NCBI GenBank assembly: GCA_050248715.1
Contig: JBFWRV010000021.1
Coordinates: forward strand, 1 to 64,000
Length of the DNA: 64,000 nucleotides
Direction of reading: 5' to 3'
Source: AWTP1-13 sp050248715
GTDB taxonomy: Bacteria; Pseudomonadota; Alphaproteobacteria; Rhizobiales; Hyphomicrobiaceae
The position numbers and the translations under genes are program-made. Below the pieces are notes generated by a model that saw only the letters and a list, made by a program, of their open reading frames with translations, had not been told where the DNA came from and did no database searches. Shown one piece after another: positions 40,095-46,378 of the stretch (positions within the stretch are counted from its first letter, which is position 1; each line of letters opens with the position of its first letter).

Positions 40095-41737
40095 CACTTT
40101 CTGAATCGGGGTTGTTCGAGGATCTTCTTGCACTTTCGGGCAGCCGCATCTCCGCCCTTTGCCAGATCGATCAAGTCCCCAATTGTTACGTTCTCGAATT
40201 GCCCTGGTAGTTCCCGGTTGATGTCGCCCTTACAGTACCTCGCCACGAACTGCCGCACAGTGTTGTTCCACACTGCGCGAGGCAGGCCACCTGATCTACG
40301 AGCGACGGGAATAACATTGGGATCGTCAGCTGGCGACCCCGAGGCGTCGGACCCTCCGCTCTCGCTTGTCCACTGCCCGCCCCCAGACTGGCCAGCTGGG
40401 ACGCGCGGCTGGTCGGGGCGGAACTTGCGGGATAGGTCGTCGCCACCATCATCGAGCGGGCCGTAGCCGACGGCTGAGCGCTTCTCGTTGGGAGTGAGGA
40501 AGGTGGCCTTGTCGATGCGGGTCCAGAGAGCCTCGCGCTCGGCAGAGAGGCCTTCGATGGCGTCGAGGTCGGGGCGCAGCTCGAGGGAGGCGCCGCCCTT
40601 CGACCCTTCGACACGCTCAGGGCTCAGGGCGGGGGACGGCTCGAAGGCTGGGGCGAGCCAGCAGGAGAGGGCCTTGGCGGTGCGGTTGACCAGCGGCAGG
40701 ACGGTCTGGCGCCAGAAGGTGCGGGTCGCCTCCTGGTAGTTGGAATAGGTGTTGTCGCCGGGGATGGCGAGCAGCATCGGCGGCACGCCGAGCGCCAGCG
40801 CGATCTCGCGCGCAGCCGTGTGCTTGGCCTCGATGAAATCCATGTCCTTGGGCGAGAGCGACATCGACTTCCAGTCGAGGCCGCCTTCGAGCAGCAGCGG
40901 GCGGCCGGCGCGGGCGGCGCCCTGAAACCCCTGCTCCAGCTCGGCCTTGAGGCGGGCGACCTGGTCGGGCGTGAGGTTGCCGTCACGGGCGGTGTAGACG
41001 AGCGCGCCCGAGGGACGCGCCGAGTTGTCGAGCAGCGCCTTGTTCCAGCGCGAAGCGGTGTTGTGCGTGTCGATGGCCTGGGCGGCGGCCTCGATGGGGC
41101 TCATGCCGTAGTGGTCGTTGACGGGGTTGAAGAGCTTGAGGTGCAGGATCGGCGCGACGCCGGGGACGACCTCGCCGGCAAAGCGCACGGCGCGGCCGGC
41201 GGCCGTGTACTCGAAGGCCTCGGGCCAGCCGTCCGGGCCGGGGATGACCTTCATGCGGTCGGGGCGCAGGGCGTGCAGCTCGCGCACCTCACCATCGACG
41301 GCGACGGCCTCCAGGTAGGCGTTGCCGGAGACGAGCAGGAAGCCGTACCAGGACTCCAGCAGATCCGGGGCGCTGGCGGCGGGGTTGGGGCGGGCGATGA
41401 GCGAGAGCAGCGGGTGCTCGGTGATCTCCTCCTCGCCGGCGTAGAGCAGCAGCGGCACGCTGGCGGCGGCCTCCGCGATCATGCGCACCGAGCGATAGAC
41501 GACGGCGTTCTGGGCGAAGCCCTCGCGAGCAAAAGCGGCATAGTCGCGCGGCGACCACGCGGGCTGGCCCAGCGCCTCGTAGGCGATGAGCGGGCCGACA
41601 CGGCTCGCCTTGACCAGCGCCGGGGTTGAGGTGGCGCCGTTCCGCCCTTCGACAGGCTCAGGGCTCAGGGCGGGGTGCGCCAGGCGTTGCAGCGCGCGGC
41701 CAAGCCAGCCGTAGACGGAGCGTTGCGGCGAGAGCAT
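40094..41737 (-). CDS. GTA portal protein (gp3-like) with C-terminal toxin-like extension
   Basis: 547 residues, about 100 more than a standard GTA portal. Portal core features: REGFAQNAVVYRSVRMIAEA, SWYGFLLVSGNAYLEAVAVD, HLKLFNPVNDHYGMSPIEAA, SPKDMDFIEAKHTAAREIAL and NYQEATRTFWRQTVLPLVNR. The usual end, REALWTRIDKATFLTPNEKR, is followed at about residue 437 by RKFRPDQPRVPAGQSGGGQW, a spacer to GSPADD, and a new basic domain (residues about 474-547: RAVWNNTVRQFVARYCKGDI, PGQFENVTIGDLIDLAKGGD, ARKCKKILEQPRFRK). The last block resembles the closing helix pattern of many polymorphic toxins. Portals thread DNA through the head vertex, and their C-termini generally face the capsid interior, so this tip could be packaged. 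Two stretches (SPEPVEGRNG near residue 25, SPERVEGSKG near residue 370) are repeat-encoded. Confidence 0.92.
   Translation of the reverse strand: MLSPQRSVYGWLGRALQRLAHPALSPEPVEGRNGATSTPALVKASRVGPLIAYEALGQPAWSPRDYAAFAREGFAQNAVVYRSVRMIAEAAASVPLLLYAGEEEITEHPLLSLIARPNPAASAPDLLESWYGFLLVSGNAYLEAVAVDGEVRELHALRPDRMKVIPGPDGWPEAFEYTAAGRAVRFAGEVVPGVAPILHLKLFNPVNDHYGMSPIEAAAQAIDTHNTASRWNKALLDNSARPSGALVYTARDGNLTPDQVARLKAELEQGFQGAARAGRPLLLEGGLDWKSMSLSPKDMDFIEAKHTAAREIALALGVPPMLLAIPGDNTYSNYQEATRTFWRQTVLPLVNRTAKALSCWLAPAFEPSPALSPERVEGSKGGASLELRPDLDAIEGLSAEREALWTRIDKATFLTPNEKRSAVGYGPLDDGGDDLSRKFRPDQPRVPAGQSGGGQWTSESGGSDASGSPADDPNVIPVARRSGGLPRAVWNNTVRQFVARYCKGDINRELPGQFENVTIGDLIDLAKGGDAAARKCKKILEQPRFRK
40600..40633. 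repeat. TTCGACACGCTCAGG-type repeat inside the portal gene (3' copy)
   Basis: CCTTCGACACGCTCAGGGCT in frame in portal coding, giving the peptide ALSPERVEGS. The same repeat is intergenic at 34785. Confidence 0.65.
41640..41676. repeat. TTCGACAGGCTCAGG-type repeat inside the portal gene (5' copy)
   Basis: CCCTTCGACAGGCTCAGGGC in frame near the portal start, giving ALSPEPVEGR. Confidence 0.65.
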
Positions 41738-41756
41738 TGGTTGGAACTCTTGTGCT

Positions 41757-41925
41757 TGCTGTCATCCCGGCCGGAGCGCGAAGCGCCCAGAGCCGGGACC
41801 CAGGGCCGCAGTCACGCGCTTGCTCGCGGCCCCTGGGTTCCGGATATTCGCCTTCGGCGAGTTCCGGGATGACAGGTGAGGGGCGCGAAATCCCGGAATG
41901 ACAGGTTTCGGAATGCCAGTCGGGG
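41757..41925. repeat. GTCATCCCGG palindrome array upstream of the GIY-YIG gene
   Basis: TGTCATCCCGGCCGGAGCGC (41759), AGAGCCGGGACCCAGGGC, then CTGGGTTCCGGATATTCGCC and GGCGAGTTCCGGGATGACAG (41833-41878), then GCGAAATCCCGGAATGACAG. Two oppositely oriented arms form a composite element. Confidence 0.75.
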
Positions 41926-41953
41926 AACGTCAGTAGCCGCGGGGCGAGTGGCA

Positions 41954-42253
41954 ATGCGCGATCATGTGTACTGGCTCTATATTCTCGCCAGCCGTCGGAA
42001 CGGCACACTGTACACGGGCATCACCAGCGATCTGGTGCGTCGGACGCAGCAGCATCGCGAGGGGCTCGTGCCCGGATTCACGGGGAAATACAGCGTGAAG
42101 CTCCTCGTCTATTACGAGCTGCATCACGACATCAACTCGGCCATCCTGCGCGAGAAGCGCATCAAGAGTTGGCGTCGCCAATGGAAGCTCGAGCTGATCG
42201 AGGCCAACAATCCGCAGTGGCGTGATCTGTGGGCCGAGTTGATCGCACCGTAG
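41954..42253 (+). CDS. GIY-YIG family nuclease
   Basis: 99 residues from the ATG at 41954 (MRDHVYWLYILASRRNGTLY); the longer frame is repeat sequence. The GIY-YIG core is YWLYILASRRNGTLYTGIT, followed by the conserved Arg in LVRRTQQHREG and the Glu in AILREKRIKSWRRQWKLELI. Small stand-alone members (YhbQ/UPF0213-like) are single-domain nucleases of uncertain role. The gene is on the plus strand between GTA terminase and portal, with arrays of one palindrome family directly on both sides, recalling the RAYT-REP arrangement. It is probably an insertion in the GTA cluster. Confidence 0.9.
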   Translation: MRDHVYWLYILASRRNGTLYTGITSDLVRRTQQHREGLVPGFTGKYSVKLLVYYELHHDINSAILREKRIKSWRRQWKLELIEANNPQWRDLWAELIAP

Positions 42254-42492
42254 ATCGCTCGCGGCTCTGGGTTCCGGATATTTCGCTCACGCGAAATTCC
42301 GGAATGACAGGCATGGGCGCGCAATTTCGGAATGACAACCTCTGTCATCCCGGCCGGAGCGCGAAGCGCGCAGAGCCGGGACCCAGGGCTGCAATCACGC
42401 GCTTGCTCGCGGCGCCTGGGTTCTGGATATTCGCCTTCGGCGAATTCCGGGATGACAGGTGCGGGGCGCGAAATCCCGGAATGCCGAAAAAT
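42252..42492. repeat. GTCATCCCGG palindrome array downstream of the GIY-YIG gene
   Basis: GGTTCCGGATATTTCGCTCA (42270), GGAATGACAGG, TGTCATCCCGGCCGGAGCGC (42343), TGGATATTCGCCTTCGGCGA (42424) and ATTCCGGGATGACAGGTGCG (42444). It nearly reproduces the array upstream of the GIY-YIG gene. Confidence 0.75.
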
Positions 42493-42528
42493 TCCCGAGT
42501 CACGGTGCGTGAGATTGCGAAAGGGCAA

Positions 42529-43860
42529 TCACATCCCGTGGATGGTGGGGACGCGGGGGCGGGTGAGCATCAATTCGGTCAGCGCCCACACGAGAGCGTC
42601 GAGGCGGTCGGGGCTCTTGCCGTTGGAGAGGCCGTCGGCGGCGAAGTCGCACATCTGACGCTCAAGCTCGGGAAACTCGCCGACGTGGGCGACGCGGCCT
42701 TGCGCGTAGAGAACGGAGACGGGCTCGGCGCGCAGGTATTTGCCGCGCGCGGCGTACACTTTCTTGACGGGCAGATTGGGCTCCACCGTGCGGAACACCT
42801 GCACGACGAGGTCGCCGCCCTGGTTGGTCTCCACCACGATGCGGTCGGCCTGGTAATCGCGGTAGGCGGCGACCGCGGCGTGCGCCCACACCGCGGGCTC
42901 GCGGCCCTGGATGGTGCGGTCGGCGATGACGTAGCCGCGCGCGTCGACGCCGAGGCCGGCGACAATGATGCCGCAGCTGTCGGAGCCGGTCGTGGCGGTG
43001 ACGGGCGGGTCGACGGCGACGACGATGCGCTTCAGCTCGGGCATTCCGGCGAGGCGGGCCTCGTCGAGCCACTGGCGCCGCCACAGCCCGGTCATACGGT
43101 CGGTCACGATCTCGCCCTCGAGCTCCTGGCGCCCCAGAGGCGTGTCGGCATAGCGGCGCTGAATCTCGGCCAGGAACGCCGGCGCCAGGTTGGCGGCATT
43201 GTCGGCGGTGCGCGAGCGACTGGTGACGGTCGCCTCGTCCTTCATGATCGCGGTCAGCAGCGCAATGGGACGCGGCGTGGTGGTGACCACGCATTGCGGC
43301 AAAGGCCCGAGCCGCAGCGCGAACTGCAGCATGTCCCAGGCCGTCTCCGGCCAGCGCCACTTGGCAAGCTCGTCGCACCAGGCGGCGTCGAACTGCGGCC
43401 CGCGCAGGCTGTCGGGGTCGGCGGCGGCGAACATCTGTGCGATCGAGCCGTTGGGCCACACGAGGCGGTTCTTCGAGACCTCGAGCCGCGGCCGCTCCGT
43501 AGCCGGATGAATGGCCATGAGCCCGGACAGGCCCTCGATCATCACGCTGCGAACCTGGCCGATGGTCTCGCCGACGAGGGCGATGCGGGTCGCGCGCACC
43601 AGGCAGTGCGGGGGCCCGAACGCACGGGCGCGCACCCACTCCGCCCCGGTTCGGGTCTTGCCGGCGCCGCGACCGCCGAGCACCAGCCAGGTGTGCCAAG
43701 GTGCGCCGGACGGCGTAGCCGCGGGCGGGAGCTGGTCGTCACGGGCCCAGCCTTCCCAGGTGTGGGCGAGGCGGGAAATCTCGTGCGGCTCGAGGGTGGC
43801 CAGGGCGGCGGCGCGGGCCTCATCCGGCAGGCGGGACAAAGCGAGCAAGACGCTCTGCAA
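42529..43860 (-). CDS. GTA large terminase (gp2-like)
   Basis: 443 residues. Walker A lies at residues 62-69 (LVLGGRGAGKTRTGAEW). The nuclease domain has IVVAVDPPVTATTGSDSCGI with its metal-binding Asp, and later DRIVVETNQGGDLVVQV. It packages DNA into the head through the portal by ATP hydrolysis; GTA terminases fill heads with host DNA. Its 5' end overlaps the small-terminase gene by about 40 bases. Complete. Confidence 0.96.
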   Translation of the reverse strand: MQSVLLALSRLPDEARAAALATLEPHEISRLAHTWEGWARDDQLPPAATPSGAPWHTWLVLGGRGAGKTRTGAEWVRARAFGPPHCLVRATRIALVGETIGQVRSVMIEGLSGLMAIHPATERPRLEVSKNRLVWPNGSIAQMFAAADPDSLRGPQFDAAWCDELAKWRWPETAWDMLQFALRLGPLPQCVVTTTPRPIALLTAIMKDEATVTSRSRTADNAANLAPAFLAEIQRRYADTPLGRQELEGEIVTDRMTGLWRRQWLDEARLAGMPELKRIVVAVDPPVTATTGSDSCGIIVAGLGVDARGYVIADRTIQGREPAVWAHAAVAAYRDYQADRIVVETNQGGDLVVQVFRTVEPNLPVKKVYAARGKYLRAEPVSVLYAQGRVAHVGEFPELERQMCDFAADGLSNGKSPDRLDALVWALTELMLTRPRVPTIHGM

Positions 43861-44338
43861 TCTCGCGCCGGAAGCGCTCCGCCTCGGCGAAGAGCTCGGC
43901 GTCGGCGGGGGTTGCGGTCTGGCCTCCGGCGACTCGATCGAGGTCAGCTTGCATCTCCTTCACCTGGTCGATGGTCTTGATGATGGTGCCGAGCGCGCGC
44001 GCGTCGCGCTCGTGGTCGGCCGAGGGCAGGTCGCTGCCCTTGCCGAGGTTGACCATCTGCTTGAGCATGCGGCGCTCCATGAGCTTGAGCTTGGTGTCGA
44101 TCGCCTTGTAGAGGCGCTGAACGAGGGCGCGGCGGGCCGCCACGGTGAGGGCTTCGAAGGACGCGGCGTCCTGCGCCTCCTTCGGCGGCTCGCCAGCGCG
44201 GCGCCAGCCATCCTCGCGGATCCGGCGCCTGACGGTGCGGTGGTGCAGGCCGAAGCGGACGGCGATCGCATCGGGGCCGAGCCCGTGCTCCTCGTAGTGC
44301 GCGCGGGCCTCGGCCCATTGCTGCTTGCTGAGCCGCAC
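43820..44338 (-). CDS. GTA small terminase-like protein (gp1-like)
   Basis: 172 residues. The N-terminal helix-turn-helix (GPDAIAVRFGLHHRTVRRRI) would bind DNA. The middle and C-terminal helices (LVQRLYKAIDTKLKLMERRM, LGTIIKTIDQVKEMQADLDR) fit the oligomerising core of small terminases. It is the first gene of the GTA cluster, directly before the large terminase and downstream of a consensus promoter. Confidence 0.82.
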   Translation of the reverse strand: MRLSKQQWAEARAHYEEHGLGPDAIAVRFGLHHRTVRRRIREDGWRRAGEPPKEAQDAASFEALTVAARRALVQRLYKAIDTKLKLMERRMLKQMVNLGKGSDLPSADHERDARALGTIIKTIDQVKEMQADLDRVAGGQTATPADAELFAEAERFRREIAERLARFVPPAG

Positions 44339-44702
44339 GGCGCAACACCTGCACTTGAAGCTGGGTTTTGTGGATGGGCGGAGCCTGCGAGGCGCGGCGG
44401 CTCAAACGCAAGTGTCGAGTTATACACAATCTATACCGGAGGAGCGTCGCGCTGTCAAACGAAAAACTGATCACTTCAAGAAATAATTAGATATGTTGGC
44501 GATGACCTAAGTATAAATGATGCGAAAATACACAAAATTACAATTGTACCTCCGTCGCGGAGGGCGGGGATAAGCGACCGAACGCAAGCTGCGCAGGTGC
44601 TTAACGCGGAGGACGGCCGGTCTGCCTTGCGCGCACGCCCGGCCCATGACAGGGGTGGGCCACCATCCATCGCCGAACCCTCACCAGGAACGGAGCCGAC
44701 AC
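44339..44702. other. 364-base intergenic region with A/T-rich promoter island ahead of the GTA operon
   Basis: 44420-44560 is far richer in A and T than the rest of the window (AATAATTAGATATG, AAAATACACAAAATTACAAT). It holds the minus-strand promoter listed separately and probably the plus-strand promoter of the gene at 44703. No protein-coding content is supported. Confidence 0.7.
44430..44458 (-). promoter_or_regulatory. sigma-70-type promoter of the GTA operon
   Basis: On the minus strand: TTGACA (44458-44453), a 17-base spacer and TATAGA (44435-44430), followed by TTGTGTATAAC. It is near-perfect consensus. Transcription would start near 44423, giving a leader of about 85 bases before the small terminase ATG at 44338. 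Confidence 0.75.
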
Positions 44703-45098
44703 GTGAAGACACCCGATCCGCCCGCCGACATGACCGACGGCGTCTACACCGCCGTCGAGCCCGACGGCCGCGTCAAGTTCATCATGGCCCGCCGCGGCAA
44801 GGCCATCGCCAACGTCACGCTGCCAGCCAACGAAGCCGGGCAGGTGGCCGCCAAGGTTCTGGAAGGCGCGTTCTCGGCCTGGGATCAAGCGGCGCAGGGG
44901 CTGGTGCCGGAAGGCGGACGCAAGGACAGCTTTGCGTTCGTGCGCATCACCGGCCTCGGCCTCGGCGCGTGTCCGGTGGAGGGGCATGCCTGCCTCGTGG
45001 TGCGGGTGGGGGCGACAGAGCTCGGCTTCGCGTTCCCGCGCGACAAGCTCAAGCAGTTCGCGCAGTGGGTGGCGGCGCAGGAACTGCCGGGGCAGTAG
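44703..45098 (+). CDS. conserved hypothetical protein, 131 aa
   Basis: Starts at the GTG at 44703, with GGAG 7 bases upstream; the earlier ATG at 44646 lacks a ribosome site. The sequence shows regular strands (DGVYTAVEPDGRVKFIMARR, GKAIANVTLPANEAGQVAAK) and a second half SFAFVRITGLGLGACPVEGH, ACLVVRVGATELGFAFPRDK. It is a soluble alpha/beta protein of unknown family. It is divergent from the GTA operon and followed by a REP-like pair. Confidence 0.7.
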   Translation: MKTPDPPADMTDGVYTAVEPDGRVKFIMARRGKAIANVTLPANEAGQVAAKVLEGAFSAWDQAAQGLVPEGGRKDSFAFVRITGLGLGACPVEGHACLVVRVGATELGFAFPRDKLKQFAQWVAAQELPGQ

Positions 45099-45124
45099 GG
45101 CGCGCGGCGGTCGTGTGTTGACCG

Positions 45125-45202
45125 CAGGGCGCAAAAGGCGAAGCTGCATTGCGCCGAACCACGCGCCCATCGGTGCAATGCGCTGCGCTTTTGCACCCTA
45201 CG
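45125..45202. repeat. REP2 pair (GGTGCAA-type REPIN)
   Basis: GGGCGCAAAAGGCGAAGCTG with CATTGCGCC (45127-45155), and GGTGCAATGCGCTGCGCTTT with TGCACCCTACGG (45171-45202). Similar in design to REP1 but with a different core; a single copy lies at 7735. Confidence 0.75.
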
Positions 45203-45213
45203 GGAAACCAGCG

Positions 45214-45660
45214 CTAGCAGTAGTCCCAGTAGCCGCGCTGACCGTAGGGATCGGCCCAGTACCAGCACAGATCGGGCGCCGGACGCCGCGGCACATATCC
45301 CACCGCGGCCACGGTGATGAGCGTGCCGAGGGCCACGCCGGCAACGATGGTGCCGTAGTAGGGCCGCCGGACCCAGGGCCGCCCATACCAGTAGGGACGG
45401 CCGGCCCAGCCCGGCGGACCGTGCCAATGCCGGGCGCCGCGCCAACCCGGCTGACCGTGCCAGCCCGGGAACGCGCGCGCCCTCGGGGCCCTGCGCCAAT
45501 CGCGCGCGCGATTGGCCCCCGGAGGCCCGTACTGAACGCGCTCGACGGCGCGCATATCGCCCCGCGAGGACGACACACCGGGATAGACCGCCGCCTCCGC
45601 CTTCAGGGATTGCGCAACAAGGGCCAGAGCCGCTGCCGCGATCACCATGTGCTTCTTCAT
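45214..45660 (-). CDS. exported Arg/Gly/Pro-rich small protein (unknown)
   Basis: 148 residues from the ATG at 45660, with signal peptide MKKHMVIAAAALALVAQSLK. The mature part is rich in Arg, Gly, Pro, Trp and Tyr (GWHGQPGWRGARHWHGPPGW), then has one hydrophobic segment (YGTIVAGVALGTLITVAAVG) and a tail with two Cys (DLCWYWADPYGQRGYWDYC). Such proteins are common in Hyphomicrobiales envelopes. No function is known. Confidence 0.7.
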   Translation of the reverse strand: MKKHMVIAAAALALVAQSLKAEAAVYPGVSSSRGDMRAVERVQYGPPGANRARDWRRAPRARAFPGWHGQPGWRGARHWHGPPGWAGRPYWYGRPWVRRPYYGTIVAGVALGTLITVAAVGYVPRRPAPDLCWYWADPYGQRGYWDYC

Positions 45661-45993
45661 CGGACGTCTCCCGTTCGACAAGCCCCGTACCGATTAGGGC
45701 ATGCTCGCGGGCAAAGGCGACGATTTTTGGATCGAGGAACAGCCGTGTGTGTGGACGGACGCCGCACATTGATTTTTTGCCACCACGGCGTAAGTATCGG
45801 CGTTGCAGGGCTGCGGGGTGCGTCGCGAGCAACGACCCGGGGGCCTATAAGAACCGCTCGGGAGCTGTCCCTGACCCTGGCCGTGGCCTCGGTCACACGG
45901 CGCCCACCTACATTCTCGTAGGGACCCAGCGGGATCAACGCCCGCACGGCTCAGGCGGCTCTGCATCTTCCTTTGCTCGCCGGACCGGCGCCC
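45661..45993. other. 333-base intergenic region, nothing recognised
   Basis: Upstream region of the exported protein at 45660. The frames crossing it have low-complexity shadow character, and I found no repeat of the named families. Confidence 0.4.
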
Positions 45994-46275
45994 TCAGGCC
46001 GCCTGCAATCGCGCCAGTTCGGCCTCGAACTCGAAGCGAAGCTGCGCACCCTCATCCTCAGGCAGCCAGAACGTCATCTGGGGGAAAAGCGTGCGATAGA
46101 GCCTCGCATTCACTGGTGGCCAGGGCATGATCTTGGCGGTGCGTGCCTCCGCGAGCAAGCCGTGGAGGAATTCGCGCATCTGGTCGGGATTGGGGCCGCC
46201 GGCCCTACTCGGCTCGCCGCCGAACAGTTCAAGCTGGCTGCCCCTGACCGCCTCGGGCGGGCTGTCGTGAGCCAT
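45994..46275 (-). CDS. hypothetical protein, 93 aa, next to restriction-modification gene
   Basis: Starts at the ATG at 46275 (MAHDSPPEAVRGSQLELFGG). It continues with NPDQMREFLHGLLAEARTAK, IMPWPPVNARLYRTLFPQMT and EDEGAQLRFEFEAELARLQA. The LELFGG-type opening and the compact helical content recur in small proteins beside methylase genes. It lies about 100 bases downstream of the restriction-modification gene on the same strand and may be an accessory of it. I do not recognise a family. Confidence 0.65.
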   Translation of the reverse strand: MAHDSPPEAVRGSQLELFGGEPSRAGGPNPDQMREFLHGLLAEARTAKIMPWPPVNARLYRTLFPQMTFWLPEDEGAQLRFEFEAELARLQAA

Positions 46276-46378
46276 GAATCCCCCTGCCAAATCGTGAACC
46301 GCAGAACCCTCTGTGATTCGCGCTGGCAGGGCGATAGCTGCCCGGCCTCTCCACACAAAAATGAGCCGCCGGCCGGCC

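Noticed and set aside
19522..44338. Ordinary temperate prophage
   Set aside because: No integrase, repressor, replication genes or att-like direct repeats were seen, and the structural genes follow the RcGTA order with GTA-specific families.
44476..44712. 78-codon frame on the minus strand ahead of the GTA operon
   Set aside because: It crosses the A/T island and is antisense to the start of the 44703 gene. There is no ribosome site and no family resemblance.
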